Shown: piece by piece, positions 44,991-56,385 of the stretch | Numbering within the stretch: position 1 is the stretch's first letter | Layout of the letters: every line of letters begins with the position of its first letter | Source: Gymnothorax reevesii | Lineage: Eukaryota > Chordata > Actinopteri > Anguilliformes > Muraenidae | Reading direction: 5' to 3' | DNA length: 64,000 nt | Assembly: GCA_029721435.1 (NCBI GenBank) | Contig: CM056583.1 | Location: 51,563,620 to 51,627,619, forward strand | Translations under genes and position numbers: made by a program | Notes under the pieces: generated by a model | Seen by the model: the letters and a program-made list of their open reading frames with translations, nothing else | What the model was told of the DNA's origin: nothing | The model's database searches: none

Positions 44991-45227
44991 AAGTTGGTTG
45001 ACATGGCCCTGTCCCAGCTTTTTTAGAGGGTGTTGCAGGCATCAAATTCAAAATGAGCGAATATTTCCAAAAAAAAAAAAACCAATAAAGTTAATCAGTT
45101 TGAACATTAAATATCTGGTCTACGTAGTGTACTCAACTGAATTTAGGTCAAAAAGGATTTGCAAATCATTGTATCTGTTTTTATTCATGTTTTACACAAC
45201 ATCCCAACTTCATTGGAATTGGTTTGT

Positions 45228-46600
45228 TTTCTAGCAAGCATTGTGAGCCTAAAGCACTCTCATCCATCTTTGGTTAACACTGGGAAACTATATTTAAGCA
45301 ACTTGTGCTCTTTATAAAAGAAACCCTCTATCTGTTCTCCCACAGTCATCAGAGCAGAGACAGACCCTTACCCTGAACAGTCTTGGTGCCTCAGTGGATG
45401 GGCAGTGCTGGAGATGGTGCAAATCAGCTTGACAACCTGGCAACTGACCCTTGGACAGTTTAAGTCTGTTTAAGTTCATGGCTTGGAATCGCCCGACTCA
45501 AACTTGCTAACCATTATTCCAGTCTCTACTCTAGTTGCAAATTCTCATCCTTGTATTATGTACTCATTAAAGTGCCCTAGAGGCATCTTTTGTTCATCTG
45601 CACTTAGTTCCTTGGTGTGCCATTTATAACAAAGTTTGAGGTTTCCAACCACGAATTGCTTGAGTGGAGCAATTTTAATAAATGACGCATTATAAGTTCA
45701 TGGGGAAAAAAGGATGAAGAAAAATGAGTAAAAGAGAAGTGATCTAAGCTATCCATTAAAAAAACACAGGTTACCTGACTTGGCATATCCTGAAGCTGCC
45801 CTCTAATTTCTGAGCTTGCAGCTTCAAAGCTGCAGGAGGCGTTACTTCCGCAAAATTTGCCGCAAACTAATAATCATAAAAGAAGATTATGAAGATCAGT
45901 GAGTTGGCTTTCTCAAGCCAAATTACAAACATACAATCTGGTCAATCCTGTGTGGCTGTTAAAGTGATTTGATATTTCTGACCTCACAAGGATGTACTGC
46001 GAGTTCCACTGACAAATTTTGCCTTGATGCCTTGATACCACAATGGCCTTTTCTCATCACTGTGGTATGTTAAAAAGCCATATAGCCCATTAGTGCTTTC
46101 CATTTTCCTATCATCAAACAGTCCCCAAAACTTGATGGTATGTTGCACTATGTCAATTCTGGAGTGTGAAGTCCGAAAAATCATGCAGTAAAGATAAGAG
46201 CAGACTCTCCTTTATTAAGGAAAATTGTTTCACTGTGTGGAAATGACAGTAATTTTGCATTAATGTTAACGACAGTTTGCAAAAGTCATTTTTTTAACCT
46301 TTCGGACGTTCCACTGAGAATCTCTTTCACTTTCATTCAGGTAGATTCACAATGAAATGCAACATTGAACAGTTGCAAGTGAGGGAGGATTGAGAGAAAT
46401 AAGGGTAAAACCCTGTGTAGCTGTCTTGGGGTCAAGGGTCTTGCTCAGTGGCAGAGTTCCTCTCAAGTTAATCCCTTCAGATCCAAGTCAGAATCCCCTC
46501 AAATCGGCAAATCTACCATCACCAGTTAAGCAAGCTACCACTAGGCTACACTGCCACCCTTTTATATCAAAGAGGAGGCAAAGCCCAAATGTGGCGGGCG
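45228..46600. other. intergenic; possible decayed SINE at 46,420-46,560
   Basis: The only structure is a stretch ending CCACTAGGCTACACTGCCAC with a GGTCTTGCTCAGTGG block, reminiscent of teleost tRNA-SINE debris. No gene. Confidence 0.4.
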
Positions 46601-46738
46601 TCTGCGCGTATGATATCTGAGGTACTGGCGCATTAGTTTTCATTGGCCGTGTAACAGCTGATAGCTGCAGCAAAATTAATTCCAAAGTGTACTGAAGCAT
46701 CTGCTCCTGTTTTATTTCAATTCCATCTGACTTATTAG

Positions 46739-47060
46739 ATGATCACATGGTGCTTCACTCTTCCACACGACAATAATCCTAAACATATTGCTGTAGTGCA
46801 AGAGTTTTTTGCAAACAGAAACAACAAAATGGACTGGCCAAGTCTTTTACTAGATCTGAATCCAACTGAACACGCACTCCATATGCTGAATAGCAAACAA
46901 GCCGGAGCAGAAGATGACTGCAGTAGACTGCTGGTTCTTCATCAAAGAAGGTAATCAGCAGCTGATGATGTCTATGGATAACAGACATCAAGGATTCATT
47001 GAATACAAAAAGTAATGAGCAACCTTGATGGCTTTCATTAGAATAACATTAATTTGTCCC
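46739..47060 (+). pseudogene. Tc1-like transposase fragment
   Basis: Reads HDNNPKHIAVVQEFF, then WPSLLLDLNPTEHALHML. These are the second-Asp and Glu blocks of a Tc1 DDE domain. No start or N-terminal part. Ends near a GGTGCCCATAAAT terminus-like motif. Confidence 0.7.
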
Positions 47061-47069
47061 ACACTTATG

Positions 47070-48660
47070 GTGCCCATAAATAGAGAGAGAATAATTTCTA
47101 CCTATAAAATAAAAGTATCATTTTTAAAAGCTGAGAATCTACACTTAGCCCCCCTTGTAAACAGTTTGTTTGCAAATGTTTAACTGTAAGTACAGAGCCA
47201 AATGAAAAAAAGTATCTGCCACAGGTAGTATCCACCTGAGACATGACAGAATTTTAATTTTAGTACATGGCACAATTGTTTTGGATACCCTGACAGGAGT
47301 ATATTCCAGTAAAGCAGAATATGCAGTGCCAGTCATCAAAAGTGTGAACATACTTTACTCTAGAAGTACTCAGTCTGCAGTAACAAAATATGTTGGTAAC
47401 CTCACCTTTCAATGCTTAATTAACTCATCCTCTTGCAGTTTACGTTACCTGATTAGCAACAGTTTATTGGTGACTGATTAATTAAAATAATTGATGGAAT
47501 GACTGTCAAATTCATTTTCAATGGCATTGTTGCACATTGCATCGCAAAATGGTTCTGCACATAAATGACAACATAAAATATCAATAGCCTATGTTACAAA
47601 TTCTGAACTCATATAGCTCATGAAATAGCACATAATTGCATAAATTAGTTTGCAAAGCTTGTTAAACAGTATGGCACAAGAATCCATTTTATAATGAGAA
47701 AAAACAGCTAAAGGGCATTGTGATGCAGGACACACAGATGAGTGACATTAGAAGGAAGGCTATATTAAATGCAAAATCCAAATGAATGCAAGAAATCCAA
47801 GAGATGCGGAAGTCGTTAAAAGTTTCGGATTTTTTGCATTTATGTTGCCATCCTTGCAATGTCACAACATCAATTATATAAATGCAGCCAATAGGCAACC
47901 ATTTTGTCATTATCATTTCTTAATCAGAGCAGGTCATGTATTGGTCTTGGTTGTTCAGTCAATGAATTGTTCGATAGTCAAGTGAACTTAAATAGGAACA
48001 GCTCGAGAGCAATAATGCGGTAAAGGCCCTCTGCACATCTGACAGCATGCCACTGGTTTACTGATTTTATACTACCCTGTTTTTGAGTGAAATTTTGTCT
48101 GCAAATAAAACAGTAAACCATCAGAAATGTAAACTTCACAAGATTGAGTCCAAGTTTATTTATTCATTTATTTATTTAAAAAAGCCATATTTAGCCAAAT
48201 AAACAGACAAAGCCATTCTCCACTTTCCAGCGGGTGAATTAAGTTTTGGCTCATCCATGACCTGGGCAGAAGAGTCTTGAAGAGGAAAAACATGAGTGTA
48301 GCACATCTTTATGAGGGATGGGGTATTATGCTGTCTCATGAGGTGATAAAGCTCACTGTATATTGGCACACAAAAGTATGTCTTCGTATTATGGCAGTTA
48401 GTGCGTGTGAATAATCATTATGATTCATATTCACATTGAAAAACTGGTGAGAAATGTGTAACCTTTGCGGTTGTATGCTTTGAATTTCTGACTTTTCATT
48501 TTACACAGAGGGCCTGATTTTTCCTATCATATGTGATACATGCAAGGACCATTGCGACCTCATCTGAATCGGTCAGTGGGAGTGGCTCCTCTGAGTATGT
48601 TTAAACATGTGTGCGTGCTTGGCGATGGTCTCAAATAGGTGACCAGAAGCGATAAGTCAA
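47070..48660. other. AT-rich intergenic DNA
   Basis: No gene seen. A (TTTA)-type run with LINE-tail character lies at 48155-48185. Confidence 0.5.
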
Positions 48661-48664
48661 AAGA

Positions 48665-49340
48665 GGCCTCTTATGATCTGGACAGGGAACCAGATGCAGA
48701 TTCAGAGTATAATCCAATGAGGGTATTTATTGATAGGAATATGGTAATAACTGAAGAAGCGCCAAGGCCCAGTGCAGGATAAACACAGTAACACTTAGGT
48801 GCTATAGAGCAGTGAGTGTAATGGGTGTATCCGCGCCCGGCATGTGGCATTTTGGGGCAGATGCCTGGTGGCGTCAACCTTTGCTGGGGAAGGACTGTGG
48901 GACAGTAGGTCCAAAGGGTTTTTTCCGGAACACAATTTCAATATTGGTGACTGATGAAGGTTTGGGAAGTGTTCCCAATGGAATGGTCAGAGGAACAGAC
49001 CGGAAAGACAAGTTTACAGGAAAGTGGTCCGAATCCTGAAGACCAATAGTAAGGCTGAGTTCCTATTGATAAAGAGTAATAATATATTTCAAGACGATAA
49101 AGGTTATGATATTTTCCAAAGACTAGAAGACAAACTGACAGGTTGCTTAAGGGCTTATAGCATGGCAATCCAGACAATACCTCTAAAAGACTTCAGACTC
49201 TGGTTGCTGGAAAGAGGGGTGAGACAATCAAGGAGCCTCGAGAGTTGTGAAAAGGTTGGCTCAAATCAACACCGATAGTGGCACCCTGTGTTGGGCCCTG
49301 ATATATTCACCAGAGGACGGTGCATACATAGCCAACTGAC
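48665..49340. repeat. dispersed repeat, second copy of the 23.6-kb family
   Basis: Collinear with 23,575-24,000 in the same orientation, and continues into GTGCCCTGATATATTCACC-like DNA. Short frames inside carry no domain. Confidence 0.6.
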
Positions 49341-49788
49341 TTTGACAATACCTATGTCCTGTACCACAGCCAAGTGACCACAAGTAAGAGGGACATTACC
49401 ATTGATATGACAGTGTAAAGTAAAACATTTCATCAGCAATATGCATAAATTATTATATGTTATATTATAATTATATAATTATATATTAATTTATATTATT
49501 ATATAAATGATATGCATAAAAGTCGATTTCACAACACTCGTAGGAATGCCTTCTGGGTCTCCTCCTTTTCAGCAACTTGTGTGTCAATTGGATGTATTGT
49601 CTCCTTGGACTGGTTTGTGTATTGTGTGTTCCCTGATCCCCGCCTGTGCCTCATCTAATAGTTAACCCACCTCACATGCCAATGACGTATTTATAGCCCC
49701 TCCTCTCAGCTTGCAAGTTGCTGGATTGTCTCTTGCCTTGTGCATTTAAGAAACAGTCAATATTAAAACTCTACATCTTTCAAAAGTT

Positions 49789-50174
49789 TTTTTTTTTGTG
49801 ATCCAGTTTTTATTGCATTATATCCCCCATAACAATACGCCATCTGTCTCTGATCTTATATGCAAAGCCACATAACTCACATACATATACAATTATAAAT
49901 CTCATTATTACCGGCCTATAATTCAAAATATCCCACTACGTGTTTAATGCACAAGAGCTTAAGAAGAGGATTTTCCGACAGAGCATTAGTACATGGAATT
50001 CCATGACCCCGAATGGCATTTCTCAGTTGTAAATAAAAATAGAAAGATGTTCTGGGCAAATTATATAAGTTCCTAAGATCATCATATGATCTTAAGCCCC
50101 TATCATCTATCACGAGAGAAAGTGCGAATACCAAGACTAGACCATAAGGGATGAACAATCGGTTTTCACTCCAA
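49789..50174 (-). mobile_element. 5'-truncated L1-like insertion with 17-bp duplication
   Basis: A poly(T) run at the left (poly(A) tail on the minus strand) and identical 17-mers TACATCTTTCAAAAGTT at 49772-49788 and 50175-50191. The body keeps 87 codons (50179-49916) reading FIPYGLVLVFALSLV, LRSYDDLRNLYNLPRTSFYF and YLQLRNAIRG, the C-terminal tail of fish L1-type ORF2. A textbook target-primed insertion. Confidence 0.9.
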
Positions 50175-50394
50175 TACATCTTTCAAAAGTTAAGAATAAT
50201 TGTTCATGATAGTATTATTTGAGATGTGTTAAAATACTTAATAATCTGCCATATGATCATGAGTGCCCCATATGAAACAATAAACACAAATTGTCATTGA
50301 AAAAAAAAAATTGTCTGCGTGAATTTAATTACCGTGATCTAAAACAGCTTTTTGTGTATGACAGCATAAAAGTATAATGTCCCCATGTGATTTT

Positions 50395-51170
50395 TACCCC
50401 CGGGCCGACTCCGGCCCGGAGGGGTATCGACGTCACCTGCGTGTACGTCTTTCGTCCGTCGTCCGTTGTCTGTCGTCTGTCGTGTGTTATCCGTCTATGA
50501 TTTTGTCTGGGCCAGTACTCGGCATCTAATGATCGCAGCTTCACCAAATTTAGAATGCTAACTCACTATGATCCATAGATGTGCAACGTCAGGTTTTTTG
50601 CAGGATTTGACCTTTGACCTTAGCGCTGTGACCTTGAGCCTGGAAATCTTGTCCGGGTCAGTACTCGGCAACTAATGATCACAGCTTCACCAAATTTAGT
50701 ATGGTAACTCACTATGACCCATAGATGTGCAACGTCAGGTTTTTTGCAGGATTTGACCTTTGACCTTAGCGCTGTGACCTTGAGCCTGGAAATCTTGTCC
50801 GGATCAGTACTCGGCAACTAATTCTCGCAGCATTGCCAAATTTGGTATGGTAACTCACTATGACCCATAGATGTGCAATGTCAGGGTTTTTGCTGGATTT
50901 GACCTTTGATCTTAGCTCTGTGACCTTGACCCTGGAAATCTTGTCTGGGTCAGTACTCAGCATCTATTTGTCGCAGCTTCACCAAATTTGGTATGGTAAC
51001 TCACTATGACCCATAGATGTGCAGGTTGTTTGCTGAATTTCACCTTTGACCTTTGCGCTGTGACCTTAAAGCAGGAATATGGGCCATCACTCTGCAACTA
51101 CTGATCGCAGCTTCACCAAATTTGGTATGGTAACTCACTATGACACATGTGCAACGTCACCTTTTTTTGC
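50395..51170. repeat. 146-bp tandem array with DR1-like motifs and a GC hairpin leader
   Basis: Starts with a perfect 8-bp-stem hairpin (CCGGGCCG/CGGCCCGG, 50400-50422). Four to five units of about 146 bp follow, each with AGCTTCACCAAATTTGGTAT and a TGACCTTTGACCT motif (50608, 50754, 50900, 51040). No coding content. Possibly a member of the same class as 28285-29204. Confidence 0.8.
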
Positions 51171-51382
51171 TGGATGGTTTTTGAAGCAGTTGGACTCATC
51201 AGACTTGTATGGGCCCAAAGAAAATCGCCATGTACTTTCCTTCTATATTACATTTGTATTAATCCTCCCCTGTTGTTTTTTTTTTTGCTAACTATGTGCA
51301 CGACTGTATTGATACACATTCAAAATAATCTAATGTTTTAGCTGAAATAAGTATGATTTTTGAAGAATGAATATGTGTACAG

Positions 51383-51940
51383 TAGTGGTCTCTAACCCTG
51401 TTCCTGGAGAGCTACCATTCTGTAGGCTTTTACTCCAAAGTAAGAGGTGTTGGTGGGCCAGTAGGTTGCGATCTCCTCTCTGGTGGAATAATCCCCAATC
51501 CCCCAGAGCAGTGATGGGGACACTGTACTGAAGGAGATGCCGTCTTTCGGATGATACGTTAAACCGAGGTCCGGACTCTCTGTGGTCACTAAAGATCCTA
51601 TGACAATCTTCAACAAGAGTAAGGAGTTCCCTGGTGTCATGGCTCAATTCCCAACCTGGCTCCTTCAACTTGCCACCTAATCATCCCCTGCTCTAATTGG
51701 CAGTGCAAATCGCCCTTTCCCTCCCCTCCTGAACCCCCAGGGCTCCGTTGAAAAAGAGTCTTCAATCTCAACTGCACTTCCCTGGTTAAATAAAGGTTAA
51801 ATAAAAAAAATTTAAAAAACCTAATTTAGCTCACCTGATTTGGCTACTTAGCAGCTCATCAAGACCTCCACCTGGGAAATTTCACTGGGAGTGAAAACCT
51901 TTAGGATGTTAGCTCTCCAGTACAGGGTTGGAGACCACTG
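51383..51940. mobile_element. hAT MITE interrupted by a retroposon
   Basis: The outer ends TAGTGGTCTCTAACCCTG and the inverse of CAGTGGTCTCCAACCCTG are flanked by GTGTACAG and GTGCACAG (7 of 8). Between about 51435 and 51825 lies a retroposon with tail GGTTAAATAAAGGTTAAAT, the same family as 34,310-34,750. Confidence 0.85.
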
Positions 51941-51949
51941 GTGCACAGT

Positions 51950-54900
51950 ATTAAGTGGACACTTGGTTCCAAGGGCGTCTTGTGAAGCATCAGTATGCGT
52001 TTGTGAGGGAAAATTCAAGTAACATGAAAAGAGAGAGATATTTTCAATTCCAATCAAATGTTTTGTACATAAAACCATAGATTTCTTGTTTAAAATGATT
52101 GTGAACTTTCATTTGTGGAGGTTACATGATGCTAGTTTAAAACTAACCCTTACCCCCTGACCCCTAAACCTTAACCCGAACCCTAACCCTAAATGTCAAA
52201 TAAGGATGCCATAACCCTCCTTTTTCATTGTATATCGACGCTTGGTCAGGTAGCATCACCATATGATGATCCAGGATGACAATATATTGAAATTTATAAG
52301 ACAATCATTTTGTAAAAATAGAGAGAAATAAACCTTGGCATATATGAGGCCATGGCAGTTTTTATTTTGACTGGAAATGGGAGTGCATCAGGATTGCTTA
52401 GATAACAGTGACTTGGATGCGCATGACCTTGGGAAAAACGTGTCTTCCGTACTCTTCAGGTAAGTTTACAACACTGATCCAAAATGTGTCAGTGGCTCTG
52501 GGCAATTATCTAGCCTGTCCTACGCTCTGTCAATCCACACAAATGTAGGCCTCCACACATTCCTCACACCAAAAATTATGGTTCCAAACTGGGGGGGTGG
52601 AACATATACAATCAAGGAAATATAATTCACAACTGACATGTTCTGAATGTTATTCAACCATCCACTTAAAAAAACATGAAGTAGGGTGAAGTTGGGTGAA
52701 GTTGGCAGTGACAGATAGCAAACTGACTCCACAGTAAAATTTCATTATTATCAATGCCAAATGCAGCCTGTCTGCAAGTAAAAAATTAAACAATTAAACA
52801 GGATGCAATCGTGATACATTCTTTTTGTGATTTCCCTTCAGTATGGACAGGTTATTCTGTTTTGTCGGCACCCTCTGGTGAAATTATGAAAGGGTTGTGC
52901 CTCTGGTTAGACTCACATACGTAGCCTGCCTTTAGTATCATACGGATTCCAGGAATCACAGAGCGAACCCTCATTTAAATAACACTCCCATAGGCGTCAT
53001 CTAATATACATGGCAAACACCCCTTGCAATGTAACTGCGTCCTCGTTATTTGAGACCTCCTTGGAATTATTTTCAAAATGATCATTTGGTATCACAAATG
53101 AGCATTATTAACGGATAAACAAATGTTGAAAGCAAAAAATAAATGAATAAAAATCTAAGACCAAAATTAAATTCTAAAAAATCTACAATGCCTGAGACTT
53201 TTGCACAGTGTGGTAGGTTAATGTCAGCGTATTGCAAAATGAGTCTATAAACGAATGCATTGCTCAGCCTTCATCAAAATTTGATCCAAAACTCAGTTCA
53301 AAAATAAACTTTTTTGGCGGATGCGTTGGCAGATGGTGGGGGTCGGGCTGAGCCCATTGCACCTGAGCACTGATGTATTGTGCAGTATTTTTTGTGTTGG
53401 TCATTATGCAGGACATGTGAAGTTCCTGTGACTGAAGGAAAGTAGGGCATGGCTCAGTCTGCAAGTTTGAAACCTTCTGTACTTGCTATGCACAGCACTA
53501 CCCATTTCAAATGGGAGGAAAGTCACATACCCATGTAAAGGACATAGAGTCATTCAACAGAGTCTTTGTCGACAGGCTTATAATTTTAAAATAATCGACA
53601 ACAACAACAACAATAATAATAATAGTAATAATAATAATAATAATAATTATTATTATTATTATGAAAAGTTGTGGCTCAAAGGATCACAACTGTCAAAATA
53701 AAATGTCAATAATGTAATCTATCAACCTAAAAAAACATGCTACACCTTTTTTTCCCCACTTCCTGAAAGTGAAGTTTCCCTTAAACCTTTAAAATTATTC
53801 ATGGAACATTGGATGATTCTCACTACGGTGTTGTAGTCAGTCACTTTTTGTTTCGGGGATGTATTTAATAACAGTGAATTATAGAAAGACTACCAGTCGT
53901 CATCAACAGTTTGTTTTCATATCACACATGCCTATGAACTAATGTCTTGAACGAGCAAAAATAAGTTCATACTTCATTCAAATATGTTTTTTTTTTTTTT
54001 TAAAGAGACATCGGCCTGGGCTCATTTTACTCTCAGTTAAATGAAAGTCACCCTGTCAGCACAATGTTGGAATTAAATTTTAAAAATATACTGTTGAATA
54101 AAATGTGCCATTATACTGTATAGTATTTAATGGAAATGCCGATTTTTATCAATATGACTTCAGTTTAAAGCTTGATCCTTCATTCTTTTATCGGATTTTA
54201 TATATAATGATTATTAGGAGGCAAGGTGCTTGCTGAAAATTTACCGTGCATGTGATCACAATGCCATTTGAAGGCTTGATAGATGGAAACAATGTGAAAT
54301 ATTCAATACTATTCCCACTCATTCCATTGAAACTTATGTGATGTAGCCAGGCCAACCAACTTGACTTCCTAATTTAAGAAATGACCGCTGAGAACACTTA
54401 GACCTCGCAGCTGAGCTTATGAAACCTCAGCACACATACCTCTATGATTGTTCGTTTGCTGTCCTCGTTTTTTTATTTCAAAATGGGACAAAAACTTTAT
54501 CAAACAAAATGTTAAAAATTAATACAATATAATGTGCTTGTTGACTGGATGCATTCTCAGTTTGAATATTTTTACTCACAATGTATGCGGTTTGAAAATA
54601 TAAAATATGTTCTTTTTGCACCTTTAACGTCTTTCTTTGAATTGTACTTGCATATTTCTAAATCATAGGTAAAACAATAATATACTGAATACATAAAAAC
54701 GGACACTCTGTGACAGGTCCAAGAACACATGCATTCTCATTAAATAATCAATTTCTAAGATAATTTGTAATGTGTTTCAGTGACAACAATAGCTTAGCAT
54801 CCTCTAATTTCAGTTATTGTTGCAAAAATTCTATTTAAAATATCATATTCTATTTTTCAAATGTTTGATTTTTATAAATATTATGTTTTATTTAAAAGTA

Positions 54901-55570
54901 TCAACATCTGTTGAATCATCCAAGAAAAATCATTTGCATTGACTCATTGGGAAAATAAAAATAACATCTAAATATAATATAAATATAAATAATATAAATA
55001 ATCTAAAGATACAAGTGTTTTATTGTCCTCCTAGGTTATGGATCAAAATTGAATAACCATCTTACATCGATCAAGAAATATATATAGCTATAAATATAAT
55101 AAAATATATAATATAAAGCTAATATAGCTTTTTGTCTCCTCCAGAGAAATTCACACAACAACATAATCTCATACTGAATTCACACATTCTTATTTTAATA
55201 TTATGTCACTCCAGTCCAGCTGCAAAGTGCACTGAATGCACAGAATATTTTCACATTCTGAGTACACAGCTCAGTTAAAGTAAAAGAAATAAAGGCAAAG
55301 AAAACCAATAAAATTCCACTGAACTCAAGGTGATAGCTGAGGATGAAGTGGTAAATGTAGTGAATGACAGAGAGAGAGAGAGAGAGAGAGATGGGATTAG
55401 TAGAAGATATAACCTCTGGCCTTTACATTCCAGTGGTCCATATGCTGCCTATAGCTTAGGCCTGGGCCTCACAGGTCAGAAACTGCCAGGCTCAGGGATT
55501 TCCATTGAAAGCAAATTGCTTACGAACATTGGACGAGCTTTCTGGGCAATGGCGGGCTTAGGCGGGAGCC
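51950..55570. other. AT-rich DNA upstream of crybb1
   Basis: No gene. It holds a degenerate telomere-like run (52143-52195), a Tc1-terminus-like fragment (about 53190-53215), an (AAT)n/(ATT)n tract (53610-53660), a T run near 53988 and a (GA)n run at 55366-55390. Confidence 0.55.
53601..53661. repeat. (AAT)n then (ATT)n microsatellite palindrome
   Basis: CAACAACAACAATAATAAT passes into (AAT)n and then switches to (ATT)n at about 53644, so the tract can fold on itself. Confidence 0.9.
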
Positions 55571-55632
55571 GAGTCTGATGACACGGGTGATTCTTTTATG
55601 CACAGAGCCCGTCCACACTCCCCTTGCCAGGG

Positions 55633-55640
55633 TATAAAAG
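55633..55640 (+). promoter_or_regulatory. TATA box of crybb1
   Basis: TATAAAAG in a GC-richer context, correctly placed for the crybb1 first exon. A TGATGACAC motif (55576-55584), AP-1/MARE-like, lies about 85 bases upstream of the predicted start. The beta-B1 promoter of other vertebrates carries MAF/PAX6/PROX1 elements in this zone, but the motif match here is weak evidence. Confidence 0.7.
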
Positions 55641-55661
55641 CTTAAACACTGGGCAGAGGGG

Positions 55662-55717
55662 GCCAGCACGAGCCAGCCAACACGCACAGCACTGCGAGCT
55701 GTACTCACCTCACCCAG
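55662..55717 (+). other. crybb1: crybb1 non-coding exon 1 (5'UTR), predicted
   Basis: Donor CAG then GTAAGA at 55717/55718, about 77 bases below the TATA box. There is no ATG in the exon. The start coordinate is inferred from TATA spacing (about 28 bases), so it is uncertain by several bases. Confidence 0.65.
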
Positions 55718-56243
55718 GTAAGAACCCCCCATCCAGTTCCCAACTTCCTCAACCTTAAAGGAACGAGCACTTGGCTTGAAGGCTTGCGTGCCTTGCTGAA
55801 CAGCCTGACTTATCTCAGGCCAGTGCCGATTGCAGCAGAAGAGGGGCTCGCCGGGCCCTTGGGGAGCTGTGCTGCAGGCTAGAAGAGAGTTGAGCTCGGG
55901 ATACTGGTTGTACAGCTCTTGGACAGGCTATGGAGTGTGGGGATTCTATGGAGAGATGTGCTTCCTGTGGAGACAGAGGATAGAGGGTTAAGGCCAGGAT
56001 TTAACCTCATCTCCCTGTCAGACTGAAGGAGAGGCCTGAGGGTCCATGAGATGTTCACCCCCATGCCCAAAACTGCCAGCCCACCCAATTCGGCTTCTCT
56101 CCATGGATATCTCCTCATAACCTCACTGTGATGCTCACCTCCAACACTCCCAACCTTTCACACACTGCACATACCCAACAAGCTGCTCTGAATGATCTCT
56201 CTCCTTCTTTCAGACTCTAACTTTCTCGCTCCTTCCTTAACAG

Positions 56244-56385
56244 ACTCTTCTGAACCTTCGCCATGTCTCAGACAGCCAAGTCCGCTGCCAGCCAGGGAAC
56301 TGATGCCAAAGACAAGGGTAACCCCCCCCCTGCTGCCACCAGCAAGGCCTCAAAGACCGGCGACCCCAGCATGGGTAACTTCAGA
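56244..56385 (+). CDS. crybb1: crybb1 exon 2 (start codon, N-terminal arm)
   Basis: Acceptor TTAACAG, 19 untranslated bases, then ATG at 56263. The arm begins [10 protein letters not shown] and includes a Pro run encoded by a nine-C stretch (56322-56330), which is prone to length errors in assembly. The frame stays open to donor GTAAGT after NFR. Confidence 0.93.

Larger units (their letters stand above)
42527..45227 (+). mobile_element. Tc1/mariner-like relic 3 (host of nested insertions)
   Basis: The left end (CTCAATTCCAATGAAG) and right end (CTTCATTGGAATTGG) are inverse, and the subterminal TTTGCAAATCATT occurs on both sides. Between them, 42646-43803 and 43804-43980 are foreign. Its own decayed transposase resumes at about 43990 and reaches 44990. 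Confidence 0.8.

Noticed and set aside
50500..51170. CRISPR-like array
   Set aside because: Repeat units are 146 bp and vary throughout; there is no short conserved repeat with unique spacers, and the DNA is vertebrate.
53601..53661. Poly-Asn coding tract (open frame 53483-53701)
   Set aside because: The Asn/Tyr runs are translations of an (AAT)n/(ATT)n microsatellite without flanking coding signal.
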